64,000 bases of DNA from Lunularia cruciata (GCA_948567375.1 OX419761.1:40364501-40428500); one strand, 5' to 3'. Counted from the first letter of the stretch, positions 44,191-57,437 are shown. Translations and numbers: made by a program. Notes: a model not told the origin generated them from the letters alone.

Positions 44191-47100
44191 TTCTGCTTCG
44201 GTTTTTAACCTTTTCGTTTCGTTGGACTCGTACTCTCGATCTTTTTTGCAATTCTTGGTAACTTGTCTTCCTTTATAGTTTTCCTTGGGGGTATAGTATT
44301 GTACCTCTGGATCCCCTTCACTATACTCTACAACTGCAACTGTCTACATTCGTCAAGAAGATTCTTAAACGTTAAATTGATGTTATCAACACGTACAATA
44401 CGGTATTAAACAACAAAAAAATGCTGAAATGAAGCTCTAGAGAACGCTAAATATCTCTACTATAAGCTCGTGATCATTATGAGATGTAAACGTTAATATT
44501 AAACACCAAGGACCAGGACACTGAAGTTAATTGAATTCTAATTTGCACTACAGCACAGTCACGCGTCACGAGGTAGCTCGTAGATATACCAGATAGATAG
44601 ATTTATGTAGACATACAAAATATACCATCCGAGCTTTACAACACATAGTTCAAGAGCAGATTACATTCCCTTCAGTTTCTTAGACTCTTGTCGTTGGCAT
44701 GCTTTCTTCTATGATCCCCTCTGGCCCCACTCCTGTATGTCTTTGTTAGCCGCTTGGGATGGTTGTGCCTTGTCCTCCTTTCCCTCTCCTTTGGGGTACT
44801 ATTTTATTTAAATATTCTTTATACATTTGCATTATATTTGTAACATCATTTTACACATCATATTAATTTATGATAGTAACAAAGATTCCCTATAAATGTA
44901 ATGCTTAAATGTTAATTTTCATACGACATGGTATTACGCTTTAATATAAGCAAACCCACTAAGCATTGCACCATAATGACATCCCCGAACAGTTTGGTGA
45001 ATAACTTAACACATTATATAGTGAAGTCTATGAGAAATTTTTTTCTATGTATAATTAAAAGGATATATCTAGATCTGTATATACCTCGCGGAAGGTCTTG
45101 CCGTTAATGTTTTGTACAAGGTGCCACTGCTCATAGAAGGAAATATGTACACTTTATGATAAACAATGAAACCTGTAAGAAACTCAATTAAAGTTAAAAA
45201 AATGCAACGTTCATAGACAAGACAACCTTAATAATGTAACAAACCTAAGTCACGTATATTTCGTGTGTGTTTATTAGTAATGTAGGACAGTAGAAATACT
45301 TTCGCAGGTACATCAGATAACTTTTCCATTAAATTCCTCAAAGTTTGAAATTACGTTTTTTCCAAGGGAAGTGCTATTTCCAACACACTGTTTGCTATTT
45401 TAACCATTTAACCCCAGGTTCCGGCATTGAGATTAGTCTAGTGTCGATTAATTTACAGTGTTGTGATGGAAATAGCAAAATGTGTGGTGGAACTAGCACG
45501 TCCCTTTATCAACCTTTGGTATTGCTGCAACTATTTGAGGCCGCACAGGATATACCGGAGGATGTAAATTCATACTGTCAAATGGCTGAGTTCAATGACG
45601 ACGAGAGTAGCTTGCCAATGAAACAGGACAAGATCGGAAGAAAGAAATGCTTGTTTTGTTCATGTGAAACTTTTGGTGATTCAAACCAACTTCGAGTATT
45701 TCACATCTAACTTTTACGTATATGCTGACATAAAAATGTGGGACCGTGGTAGAGACAGCTCAAAATCAATCTTTGACAACTGTTCAGACCGGTTGTGGGT
45801 GAGACCTCCCGGCCTATTTATCATCTGGCTGTATAAAACTGTCTAGTGTTATAAAACTCCATCTATCACCTAGATTGCTATCATAGTATCGCTACGGATG
45901 TGAGAATAGAAGTCAACAAATCTACCTGTAATTACCTCTAGGTGTACATGCACAAAACGTCGCAGGCCCCGCCTTGTATAAGACCCATAAGTTGGAAATC
46001 AGTCTATGCAGTGATGAGACTTCTTTTGATTCACAAATTCTCCTCACCTCGATAGATAGTATAGATTTTTCCACGGCAGCTCCGGAACAGCCGTGAATTG
46101 TGCTAGGATTGTCGCCACGATTCAGAAGATCACGTCACATCCAACTGTTGCAAGGGATTGAAGATTTTGTACATGTGGACCTCCCGGGCCAAATGTGACA
46201 CATGTAGACCTTGAATCGTAGCAGTTCTCAGCTGCCACATATAAGAAGGAAGATTTTATGAACGACAAGCGGGTCATTATGCATGGTCTTCACGTTGAAA
46301 AGGATTAATTCTTCAACTGCAAACCTCAAGGTATGTTAACGATAGATACTTGAATCTACGTTGATTCACCTTGATAACCAACTTTAGCTTCAGAAACACA
46401 CAGAAATTGCAAGCATTTACGTAGCGACAATGACGTAGCCATAATACAGTGACAAAAACAAGACAAAACCTTCACATCTTTACAGATGTGACTAATAACT
46501 AACTGTAGCTATGCATCATTCTTAACAAGTTATATGCTTCGAACCTGAAGTCTTCTTATACTAAAGAAGTTGTGTATGTTTCAATTGAAGTGAAAAGCTC
46601 CCATAATGAGGTGCCAGCGAGTCCCAGGTTCAGGACGACGGATAGGCTTCTTCTTGAAATACTTCACCCAAATTCATGGAGGAGTTTCGTACATTCCTCT
46701 ATTGTAGTTCCTCATAATATACTAAAGTTAAAGATACTAAAGGGTAAAAGGCGACCGCGTAGGAAAAACGAAGGATAGATACTAAAGTGGGATATCACAT
46801 GTGATCGATAAAATCCAGCGAATCAGGTGTGACAGTCATCGTACTGAAACAGTAAGTACTTTTTGAGTTGCCAATTTCAGGCTAAATAGAAAGCGCATAG
46901 TTGAATCTTGTAGAGGATCTTATGCCTGAAAAAAACAGTCTATTGCTGTACATGCGGGATTGACTCGGGCGAGTGTAGAAGAATGTGGTTTATCAATATA
47001 TATCCTAGATTAAAAATATCATCAAAAATATGTCAAACACCGTCAAGTCCCCACGATTATGATAAATTCTTTCAAGAGAGAAGAGGATGACCGTTCCTTA

Positions 47101-49167
47101 TGTACCAATCTTAGCAAGGAAGGCACACTCCAATGGAAACAGACTTTTGTGGATTGTAGCTCTTTTTTCTGTCAGTAGGTTTGGTCCACGGGATAGATTG
47201 CAGCAGTTTAAGGTAAATACAATGTCGAAAGTAAGATACTACTACGTATTCTTCTAGGCGCTGGTCCACCAAAATATCATAATGTTCAGAAAGTGTCAAT
47301 TATATATTAGGAAACCTTTCGAAGGTCTATCTTGAGGTGCCCTATCAATCTGATGACGAGATATTCAACATCAGCAAAAAGTGTACTAGGATTCCAGTTG
47401 ATAAGGTCTTCGAAGAGCTACCATATCGCTACATTGCTTTAGATAAGAAATAGTTTGATTTGTTTAATTTGTTTAATTTAATTTAATAGTTTGATAGTTT
47501 AATTTGTTGTGGATGACTTCCTTTCATGGACTTTTTACACTATCTCGCACTGTCGCAACCAAGTTGTCATCTCTCCCTTCCCTTCCAAAGGGGATCTATA
47601 AACCGTTATATTGACCCCTAACATGTCTGGGTTAACCTTTGATCGTGTGAAATATGGGAACGTACGGTATGAAATAGATGTAATTTGATTACCACATGTG
47701 AGTATGATGTGTAAGTTAAAACACCGAACGATGTGTTACAGATATCTAAGTTGCCAGAATGCTGACTATGCTTCATGATTAAGAATGAATTTGTATAGTG
47801 CACTCTTTTACCTCAAATTTGCCGTTTGAGAACATCATAAATAAAATGGAGGCCGAGCAGAACCATAACCAGAAGCTGAAATTCGAAATTGTAACTCTAC
47901 ATGGGGATGAGACACATACAAAGAACCATACTCTTTTAGGTAGCGTTGCAGTCCAGAGCACTAGCATATCTACATCAGCACCTACTCTGGTCGATGAGTT
48001 CTGTACCATTTCTCTTTTCATCGGCGAGCAAAGGTTCACAGTACCTTACGTCTTTTCATGGGTCCATCGTACATTACCTACTGTCACCGAATCATCAGGA
48101 AGTTGCATTCGACCCATACTCTGCCAACCAACCCTCGATAGAGCCCATACTCTTGCAAGTCGCTATGACCGACAGCTAGTTTGAGGAGAGTTATGTTACT
48201 GAGTCTTAAGTGGTCCATCTCCTGAGGTCATAGACATGGTTGATGCTAAGTTCGCAAGGTCCTCTGTCTCCTCTCCTCGAGAGTTGCCGGTGGGCTCTCT
48301 GGAGTCCTACCCTCTTGCCTTTGTGAACGTCCAGTAAACGGGACTTGGGACTTACGCTCCTTTTCATTCTGAACATGAATGGTATGAATTGAGTTTCATG
48401 GATATTTTAAATATCATAATTTATATATAATTTTAAATATCTTATTCACAGTGGTCGGGGTTGGAGTGAATTGTATGGATACATGCTATTCCAAGGTAAT
48501 CTCAATTAGTGTCTAAATTGTCATGTGTAATTAATGCAATAATAAAGAAAAAGTTTGGGTATTCAAAGATAGTCTTAATTAATAACTAAACTCAACTAGA
48601 TGACTACAAAACACAAGATGAAATAAGATAAGACGGTATTACAATAGAATATGATGCAAGAAGTCTTCCCTTCAGGTCCTTTTTTCTTTCGTTCTGAAAT
48701 TGATTCCTTACTCTCATTAGAATATACTTAGAACTTTTACTAGGGATAAAATATAACTTATGTTTAGTAATTCTGTCTCCATGCCTCAATTAGGTGGATG
48801 AGAATAATTAGAATACATTTGTTTGAACTACACAATATTAATTTTTTTTTTCTATTTACTATTTATGATCAGGTAATTGCAATGTAACCCTATCGAAGTA
48901 AGATGCTATCAAATGTGACATTGTATTTGCGGGTGACATCTTATTGCCAACAATATAGCACTGGTCATTATATGTAACTCCTGACGTCTCAAAGCGAAAT
49001 TAATTGAAACAAAGATTATTGTCCTAATTCTAAGTAAAAATAATTATCAAAATAGATGACGAGATCTCTTAATGTAAGTTTAAAAGATAAGAAGAATACA
49101 AATTAGAAAATTTTGTTGAAAGATCTATTAACCGGAGAAGGTACTAGTCATATATATCTAGCTTGCT
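44191..49167. other. Spacer without recognised genes
   Basis: About 5 kb. Open frames of 60-128 codons occur (largest with a true ATG: 47846-48184 plus, 112 aa, 45345-45710 plus) but none resembles a known protein or shows codon regularity convincing enough to call. AT-rich simple tracts occur near 47460-47505 (TTTAATTTG repeats) and 48400-48440. Confidence 0.3.
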
Positions 49168-49235
49168 CTAGTAATTCAAACCAATCAAGGAAGATTGGGT
49201 TGAATTACTAGATTATTCAACCCAATCTTCCTTGA
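49168..49235. repeat. Overlapping inverted repeats forming two alternative hairpins
   Basis: Hairpin 1: 49168-49186 pairs with 49193-49211 (one mismatch in 19, loop AAGGAA). Hairpin 2: 49185-49205 pairs perfectly (21 bp) with 49215-49235 (loop TACTAGATT). They share 49193-49205, so only one can form at a time. Confidence 0.9.
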
Positions 49236-51645
49236 GTGACATTGCCAATAGATATTGTAGTATATATGCTCAGTTTTTCAGTAAGGATCTTTCTCTCTCT
49301 TAGTGAGCAAAAATTAGAAAGTTGTACTCAAGTTGGATATTATTTATCAATGTCATTAAGTTTACTTAGTTTACCCTGAAAACTAAGCCTTACACATGCT
49401 TGTGCGGTTAAGTTTTCTTTGTAGTATATCTTGTGAGATATACCCAAGTCATACCTTATGACAGTCCAGAAATACTGTTCACAGTTTATTATTGCCTCTA
49501 CATTTGCCTTATCTTTGTTTAATATTTCTTTTTCCATTCGCATAATGTATCAATCATATGCTTTGAAACTATATGGAGTTCAAAGTGCATGATCCTAGTT
49601 GTTGAGTAACTTCTTTTCCCAACGTGTTGGTTTAGCCTTCCTTTTGAGTTAAAGTTAACAAATCAAAGCTTAAATTAATGCAGAAATCTATCTTCAGGCC
49701 ATAACTTTTGGTAGTAACCATTATCACAGGTTGGTTCAAGATTATATCCATAACTGCATACGTGATTGTTATAAATAATTAGGAAAATAGCAATTATGTA
49801 TTTAAGAAGCTCCACAAGATATGTGACAAATAAGACATGAAATTCAGTGTCACCAAGCATGACAACCGAGTCATGTCCAATTTTATTTTTGAAAAAACTT
49901 GTTAATAATAATTATGATTACATATTTTTATATTTATTATCAGAGTCATTTAGTCATGTCATATTCAATATCTATTTCGAAAAAAAATAGTTTGCTATAT
50001 TCATATTTTTTACTTTCATTATGTGTACCTTCTCAATTCTATGTGACTTAGTGTAAGAATTTGGGACAGTTCTCAGCATGACCAATGACAATGAATATTA
50101 AATGAAAGCCAATACTAAAATATAAGTTAGAAAAGTTGCAAGAAGCGTACGTTTAGAAGATACCTTTTGCTCTTCTTTTGGCAAATATGCACATTCAGGC
50201 ACTCAAATTACTTTCTAAAAGCAAAAGTGAGATGGATTATATAAAAATCATTAGTGATATGAATTATATAAGAATGATTTCTGCAGAGAAGTTTGGATCC
50301 TGAAAATCTGCTTTTGTAAATCAAGGTTAAATTTATTTTTTCACAATGACACTAAAACTCAACTCATAGAGGGTTTAAATGAAAGATAATACTCACAACT
50401 CGAGAACTTGATTCATTCTTTCCATGCCATAATTCCTGGCCTATGTGTTTGTTGATTGTGTTTTGAAAGGGCTCTTAGGACGCCATGGCCTACTTAAACG
50501 ACCGCAAACTCCAAGTTTCAGATTTCATGTTCGAGGTCGACCTTGAAGAGTCCGCACTTGTTCTTGGCCTCTTTTGGTGCATTTCTCTATAAACAACCTT
50601 CTGATTCTCTTGTTATTTTACTATCCGTTGCAGTATACGGATGGTTTCGCTATGAGTATAAGAAGGAAAACAAGAGATGAATCCTGTCGAGATCTAGTCT
50701 AAGACAGCTTCAGGCCTGACATTCGAGTGATTGATATCTGGCTGCTGCTAAGTGTCGGCGCACAAACCATGATTGTAAAGTACGGTGATACTTGAGTCCA
50801 TGTTTTGCTGGGGAGGATAAGGATTCAGAATTCTTTATGAGAACATGACATGGCACGGCATGGAAAAGTCGAAGAGCAAACGATCAGCTCCAGTTGGAGA
50901 GCTTTATATGAAACTCGTGTCAGCGTTTGAAAAGGGGCCAACACCTGATTGTACTTCACTATTACTTGCTTGGGCCCACGTGCTATCCATGCATTGATGG
51001 AAGCACTGAATTCACAAGTCAGTTATATGTCCCTACAATATGCATATATTACCCACGGATTAATTCGACATTTTGGCGAGAGTGAAAAGCAAGTTAGCTA
51101 GTTACGATTATTGAATATTTTACTCTATCACTTGCTAAATTCATTACAGACAGCTATTTACTAATTCAATAGATTTATAGATGTTTACCACCTCCACTCT
51201 TCTACCGTGCTCTTCCCTACTCCCTACCTTCTGTGATAATACAGATGTATGGCTTTCCACCAGGTCTTGGATATCTCTAGCGATTCTCTCCCTTTTGTGA
51301 CAAGTTTCCGTGTACATGTATTTTATTGAGGTCAAGACTCGGATCTGATCTGGCCGGAGAGTTTATGATAAGTAGAACTTCCTAACTAGGATATCTCATT
51401 TGGCAATTCAATTATTAGTCCACTAATTTGCCTATAATTGGCAATTGTGTTCTAGTCATTGACCAAAAATACAAAACGAGAGCCAAATATATATACAATA
51501 TCCAACTACTCATAATATCCAACTACTCAACAGCTGATATAAACTACTTCAACAATTGTGGTTATTGGAGTTTTTATGAACGCTGCATCCCATAAGACTC
51601 TTATGAGAGTGTCACAAGGTGGTTAAATTTGTGGTCTATTGCATG
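49236..51645. other. Spacer without recognised genes
   Basis: AT-rich, with short frames only. Nothing resembling a known gene or element was found. Confidence 0.3.
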
Positions 51646-51765
51646 ATATGAGTATGGTAGGAGAGATAACCAATGTCAATCTCCTCTATAAGGAGTCTCA
51701 TGTTGTTTCCTTGTGAGTATGGTTGGAGAGACAACCAATGTCACTCTCCTGTTGTTTCCTTGAGG
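51646..51765. repeat. Short imperfect direct repeat
   Basis: GAGTATGGTAGGAGAGATAA...TTGTTTCCTTG at about 51646-51711 recurs, with a 17-bp deletion inside, at about 51714-51763. Confidence 0.6.
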
Positions 51766-51845
51766 AGAATGTTGAAGTGGTGATGAGGGTGTCCAAAAAT
51801 CTCAATTGCCAAAAGAACAAATTTATTAGAGGGTAACCGTAGCAC

Positions 51846-52261
51846 TTAATAGTACTCATTGACCCAAGTGGCAATGGTCATTATTGCTCCTACTTGTATC
51901 CATGCTTGTGCCGAGGAGTCTCCTTGTAGGGGGTTTGCAACCACCACATCACACAAGGTATGTTGACAATGTGTGAATGTAATAGTATCTGCTCTCACCC
52001 GACTAGGAAGTGGTCTAGGTAGATCCAACCATTTCTCAATGTTAACATGAGACTAAGTAGCATGTGGGATCTATGCCGTTGTATCCCAGATTGCATCATA
52101 ACTTTGGTGTGCCTTCCACCGATTGTATAATGTAGCATGTGTATATTGTGTGGATCAAAAGGAGAACCACATGCACAATGGTCTTGAAGCTCTAGTGGTG
52201 TTGGGTGTGGTAGACCCAACCACAATTGAAGAGCTATGAAAAATTCACAAATATAAGTCAA
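51846..52261 (-). pseudogene. LINE-type retroelement C-terminal relic (zinc and nuclease-like region)
   Basis: The minus strand first encodes LWLGLPHPTPLEL, then C-A-C-G, DPHNIHML and GGRHT, the layout of the Cys/His segment that follows the RT in some non-LTR elements. A one-base shift then gives YDAIWDTTA, and after another shift SRVRADTITF, CDVVVANPL and AQAWIQVGAI, resembling the restriction-type nuclease core (R-AD ... DV ... P ... A). At least two frameshifts separate the parts. The RT itself is not found in the flanks. Assignment rests on motif order only. Confidence 0.45.
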
Positions 52262-52894
52262 AAGCCTTCAATCAAAGGGAAGGCTTAGAGCCAAGCTCCC
52301 AGACACTTCACTCCACAAGAGAAGATCATAGCTCTATCAAGAAGCAACACCTTAGTGAGGATGCTAGTTAACGTGTGAGTGTGCATATGCTCACCAAGAT
52401 CCATTGAATACTCATAGAATCTAGAATACAAATTCAATGAACTTAGGGAGTGTAGTGCGTACAAGGCCTAGTAGTAGATCACAAGCCAATTGAAGTGATG
52501 ATTGGAATGTGTAAAGGCTTGACTCCATTTTTGTGATGGATCCCAATAAAAAAAGACACCCTTGGTGTAAGAACCTATTGGCTAAAATGGGTACCACAAG
52601 AGCCCATGCTCCTATATCTGTTATTGGTGCAATATCCTCCTAATGTATGAGATTGCATCTGCCTATTGAATATAGGAAGAGTTATTTATAGCCTACAACA
52701 CTCATTTAATCGTTGTGTGAGCAAGCATGGCCATAGTAAAGTGGAGAAATTATGATGGATAATACTATCAAACATGCATAGATGGGGTAAGAGTACCTCT
52801 ATAAGAGGATAAGCAAGGGCCAAATATGAGACCCTAGGAAGGTAAATGTGTTCCAAGATAGAATACGCCACATATGACTTCCCAATTGAAGGAG
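52262..52894. other. Decayed retroelement-like sequence
   Basis: Same low-complexity, AT-rich style as the relic to the left; no protein motif recognised. Confidence 0.25.
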
Positions 52895-53458
52895 TATAAT
52901 ACCATTAGTTAGACAAATTATTTAGAGGTGGAAATTGGTTTGGTAATATCTTTAAGGATACTACACATAATGGTCCAAGTACATCAGATAGAGGTGTCAC
53001 TAAAAGTGGACTTCCACTAATAGGGTAGAGGCCAAAATCACATGAAAAACTTTAGAGCTAATTTTGGAGGCCTAAACAAATGAATTAGACCTAAAAATGA
53101 ACTTTTTTTTTCTCGAGCAAGGAAACTCCATATATTTCTCCCTCCCTCAATTTTTCTCTTTGAGATCTTTCCAATGGTACTACTTCCATACTATTCTGAG
53201 CTTTCTATAAGAAGATTCCTAAAAGATTCTATATGGTCAAACCAACCAGATAGGACCAAACTGACATGTCACCAACCCATGGATTCAATCTAAGAGTGTA
53301 GCTTGCATACATGTCACCTAACCATGTATTTAATCTAAGGATGTAGCTCCCTTAAACAAGATCTTTTTCACTATATAATAAAGTCAAAGTGCATTGGAGT
53401 ATTCAGGAATTAAACCTTATGTTTCTCTTGGAGTTTATCCTATCCTTGGATCATTATA
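52895..53458 (+). mobile_element. Solo LTR, family A
   Basis: About 564 bp starting TATAATACCATTAG (family start TGTAATACCA, one mutation) and ending CATTATA (family end TATTACA). Interior phrases match the LTR at 61586-62329 in order: ATTGGTTTGGTA, CACCAAAAG-like and GGACTTC-CTACTAATAG, GGAGGCCTAAAC, TATATAATAAAG. The flanks AGGAG (52890-52894) and GGGAG (53459-53463) match at four of five bases, as for an old target repeat. No primer site follows. Confidence 0.7.
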
Positions 53459-54764
53459 GGGAGGAAGTGAGCATGGGCTAAAACCTAGACCAAATTGTAG
53501 GAGATGAACTAGCTTCAAAAGTCATCCTACCCTAGAGGAGAGCCCAAAACCAATAAATCACCTACAAGGAATTGGAATTTTGTGGGAAGTCAAAGGGATG
53601 AGGATGGGGTATGGACTCTAGACCTTTTATTTACAAGTATGGGCTCATAAACCTAAGGTGTATAAGAAAATAATGAAGGTAAACACAACTTGAATTACAT
53701 CTTCAAAAGGTCCTAAGATAGGGGTTTGAGAGAGATGGGAAAAGGAAAGAAGGAAAAGTGGTTGCCATCTCTCACACTACCTTGTAATGCACTATCAAAA
53801 GTAGAATACTTCCCACGAGATCACCCTAACATTATCATGTTATGGTTGCTTAGCCAATGAAAGTGTAATCTAGTGATATTTATCTCTAGAGTTTATTGTT
53901 GGAGTAGATTATGCGACAGATCCCATGGTTGAGCAATTGACACGGGCAAAATCTATGTATATTCAAGTGATTGGCCTCATGGATTACAATCTTGTCCTCT
54001 TTTAGGGATTTGATGTAAATAGGTATTGTAGACTTGATAGATCGTGGAGTTTAAAAAGTTTTGGAGTCTTAGAAGTCTTGAGTGAGAGAAGAACATCGTA
54101 GAGTGAGAGTTCTACTTTGGTGTGGGAACTAGAGCATTGAAGGGTGAGTTTGAAAAGATATGTTCTACACTCTTGATCTGCCATTCCCAAATCCTTTTCT
54201 CATCAACTTTCAGATTTTGTGCCATGATCATTTTTGGGCTTGGATGGTAGCACATTTTTGGATTGCATTCATGGCATCAATGATGGGAGCACCTTGATCT
54301 TATTTTCCTTCTTGTGCTCACTTATGGATAGGTTTGGGACTTAACCATTTATATGCTTTAGTAGAAAGAGAAGGACTAAAATCATTGAGGGCCTTACAAG
54401 TGGATTTTTTAGGGTTCATGTGTCAAAAGGATAAAAGTGCTAAGTGACAAAAGTGCTCAAGTTGGATCCCAACATGTGAGGTTGCAAGTTTTCAACATTT
54501 TGAGGAAGTTAAGGAAAGACATTTGGGAAAAGAAGACCAAGGTTAGAGAGAGAAGCATACATGCTATGGTATGGAGACTAGAAACAAAAGATTTGAGCAA
54601 CTTATGAGCAAGATGTGATCAAGAGTAAGGAGATCAAATTCATACTCAAACATACAGATTGGAGGATTTTGAGAGTTTTATGATAGTTTTTCATGATTTC
54701 TCAATGAGGTTGGATAGTATACAAAATTCAAGGTGTGTTGCACTCAAGAATATCACTTTAATTT
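53459..54764. other. Decayed AT-rich sequence before chromovirus B2
   Basis: No gene or motif recognised. It continues on the far side of B2 (60361 onward), so B2 was inserted into this sequence. Confidence 0.3.
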
Positions 54765-55174
54765 TGTAAAAGACCAAGACCGAGGAGAGAAATAGGAGAA
54801 TAGAAACTCACATTGGGACACTTGAATGAGGGAAAACTCTGAATGCCTAGCATGACTTTGGCTTTGGTATTTATAGGTAGCATACAAGGCCCTTGAGAAG
54901 CTTCTCAAGAAGCTTCCTCGAGCCGCTTTCTTAGAGTGCAAGCTAAGATAACTAGGAAGCTTCTCAAAAAGCTTCCTTCTAGAAGTCACCTATTTGGCGT
55001 GCAAGCTAAGCTAGTTAGAAGCTTCTAGAAGCTACTTGCTTGGAGTGCAAGTTAACTAGTCGAGAAGCTTCCCAAGAAGCTTCCTAGATGCTTTTGGAAT
55101 ATTCTAGGCTAATTTGGCTTATTCTCTACTTTGTTAGCCTTACTAACTACATCGCTAAACTCCATATTGTTACA
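54765..55174 (-). repeat. 3' LTR of chromovirus B2
   Basis: 410 bp; on the minus strand TGTAACAATATGG... to ...CTTTTACA. A TATAAATA box is the complement of 54868-54875. Upstream of it in LTR sense lie eight GAAnnTTC or TTCnnGAA palindromes (54897, 54909, 54956, 54977, 55018, 55064, 55076, 55097), one extended to GAAGCTTCTAGAA at 55018-55030. Confidence 0.85.
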
Positions 55175-55191
55175 TATTCCCCCACTGCTAG

Positions 55192-55509
55192 TTAGTGACT
55201 TCCTCGTCGCCATTGAAGCTTCAAACTCTTGGATGGCCTTTTTTCATTTTTGAGGTGAGAAAGAGGTTCCCATGTGGCATCATGAAGAAGATACCCTTTC
55301 CAAAGGACCTTGTACTCCATATGTTGATGGCGTCCTTGTTGGATGTGGCGACGTGCAAGGATATGATCAACTTCGTACTCCTCATGATCATTGATAGGGA
55401 TAGGGAGAGGAGGAGGTTGGACTCGAGAGGAGAAAGAAGAGGGGTTAGGAACAAAGGGTTTCAACTTGGAAACATGAAAGATAGGATGGATTTGCATATG
55501 ACAAGGCAA
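55192..55509 (-). pseudogene. B2 integrase tail and chromodomain
   Basis: 106 codons. HVSKLKPFVPNP is the end of the integrase C-terminal GPY/F-like module. It is followed by a chromodomain: YEVDHILARRHIQQ..., then YKVLWKGYLLHDATWEPLSHL. The aromatic positions Tyr, Trp and Trp used to bind a methyl-lysine tail are kept in place. In chromoviruses this domain targets integration to heterochromatin. It is separated from the integrase core (55516-56070) by a frame break. Confidence 0.8.
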
Positions 55510-55515
55510 GGCAAG

Positions 55516-56714
55516 TCAATAAGCAACAAGAAAGACAATTTGAGTGACATCAAAATGTCTTATCCAATTAGGGGCAAGTTTACAAACTTGGGTATCAAGT
55601 GAGAGGGGTAGATTACTAGAGGATAACATAACTTTATCACCAACTTCAAAGGTGAGATCATAACAATGGTGGTCCACATATTGTTTTTGACGATTTTGAG
55701 CAACAAGGAGGTGAGATTTGGCTTGTTGGAGAGATTCGGATATGGTGGTCAAGAAGGTTGAAGTATGAGGGACTTGAGACAAAGGAGGAGCAAGAAGAGA
55801 ATCTAGGACAAGTGGATCTTGGCCAAAATTAAGAAAGAGAGTAGAGAATCCGGGGCTTGCCTGTTTAGAATTGTTGTATGCAAACTCCGCAGCTACGAGA
55901 CATTCATCCCAATTGTTATGGTGAATGTTGACAAAAGCACAAAGCATATCTTCCAAGGTGCAATTTGCATGTTTAGTTTGTCCATCAGTTTGAGGATGAT
56001 AGGTTGTGGACAAAGCAAGCTTGGTGCCAGTATCTAGAAGAGTGCTTGCCAAAACTTTTTGGTGAAACAAGGATCACGGTTGGAGATGAGTACATGTGGC
56101 ATCCCATGATGTTTGAATACATTATTGAAATAGAGTTGCACCAAGGTTGGAGCATCCACATTATCAACTATTGGTGCCAAATGGATTTTCTTACTAAGCT
56201 TATCCACAAACAACACAATTGTTGTGTGACCTTGTTGTACCCGGGGCAAGGAGGTGACGAGATCTAAGCTCACATGTTCCCAACAAGTAGTTGGAATGGG
56301 AAGTGGCTGAAGGAGTCCACTCAACTTCTAGTTACTGGCCTTGTTGCGTTGACAACTCTTACATGATTGGACAAACTCTCCAACATCTTGCGTCATGTTG
56401 GGCCACCACCATTGGTGTTGGAGGGTACCTAAGGTCTTATCCACCCCCATGTGACCAACTATTGGTAAATCATGGGCTTCCTGAAGGCGCACAAGTTGGA
56501 GATCATCTTTGGCTGGAACATAGATCCGGTCTGCATTGAATAGAAGGCCTTCCTTGAAGGAGAAGGTGTTGTACTCATTGTTGCCTGTTGTCAAACGACC
56601 ATGTACCATTTGGAAGAAGTGATCTTGTTGTAGAGCTAACCAAAACTCATTATGGACCTTGGGGTCAATTGACACTGTCATAATTGCCGCCGTGATGAGA
56701 AGAAGAGACTTCAA
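55516..56714 (-). pseudogene. B2 integrase (zinc and catalytic domains, three frames)
   Basis: 56714-56328 carries the HHCC zinc domain: PIVGHMGVDKT, WWWPNM, then C-K-S-C-Q. 56324-56034 carries the first catalytic Asp (SLDLVTSLP) and second Asp (ISNRDPCFTKKFW). 56070-55516 carries YHPQTDGQTKHANCTLE, where active integrases have Glu after QT; here it is Lys, so the third catalytic acid is lost. It ends with the VGDKVML and NWIRHFDV GPF-like module. Overlapping frames show one-base shifts near 56050 and 56325. Confidence 0.8.
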
Positions 56715-56720
56715 ATCAGG

Positions 56721-57371
56721 TCATTGTGATAGAGCATCAGGGATGACATGGAACCGACTTGGTTTGTACTCAAGTTTGATGTCAAACAATTGGAGTTGCT
56801 CTTCCGATCGATGATGGTGACTCTTCATGTGTTCCAAGTGTAAGGTCTGTAACAATGGCTTGTGATTAGTTTGCATGACCACTTGTTTCCCCAAGAGGGA
56901 ATGCCTCCATACCTTGGTGGCATATACCATTGCAAGTTGTTCTCGATCTCAAGTAGAGTAATTTCTTTCAGTTGTATTTAGTCAACAAGACACAAAGGCA
57001 ATGGGATGTAGTCCATCTGGGAATTCCTGTTGCAACACAACTCCAATTGCAAAGTTAAAAGCATCAAAATCAACCACACAAGGTAGTTGAGGATCATATG
57101 GTTGAAGAATGGGTCTTGAAGACACCATATGCTTTAACTTCTAGAATGCTTCTTCATGCTTGGTGGTCCACTAGAAACTCGAGTTCTTTCCCAAGAGGTC
57201 AGTTAATGGTGTAGCCACATGAGCATAATAGTGGATGAACCGTCGGTAAAAACTGGCCAATCCATTGAATGCATGTACTTCTATAGCATCCTTTGGGGTA
57301 GGCCAATCAGTAATGGCCTTAATCTTCTCTTCTTCCATCTTGATCCCCTCTGATGAGATCTTATGACCCAA
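56721..57371 (-). pseudogene. B2 RNase H and RT connection (broken)
   Basis: 57371-57171 gives GHKISSEGIKMEEEKIKAI and FNGLASFYRRFIHYYA, the end of the RT thumb. 56930-56721 gives the RNase H part MVYATKVWRHSLLGKQVVMQ, then TNHKPLL and PSRFHVIPDALSQ. The segment between is readable only with shifts. This enzyme would remove the RNA strand during cDNA synthesis; the copy is broken. Confidence 0.75.
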
Positions 57372-57437
57372 GAAGGTAACCTCCTTTTGCCAAAAGGCAC
57401 ACTTTGGCTTCTTGTAGCAAAATTTCCATTGTTGTAG

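Noticed and set aside
47846-48184. 112-codon plus-strand ORF with a true ATG
   Set aside because: No recognisable motif, no repeat or paralogue; length is within chance expectation for an 8-kb spacer.
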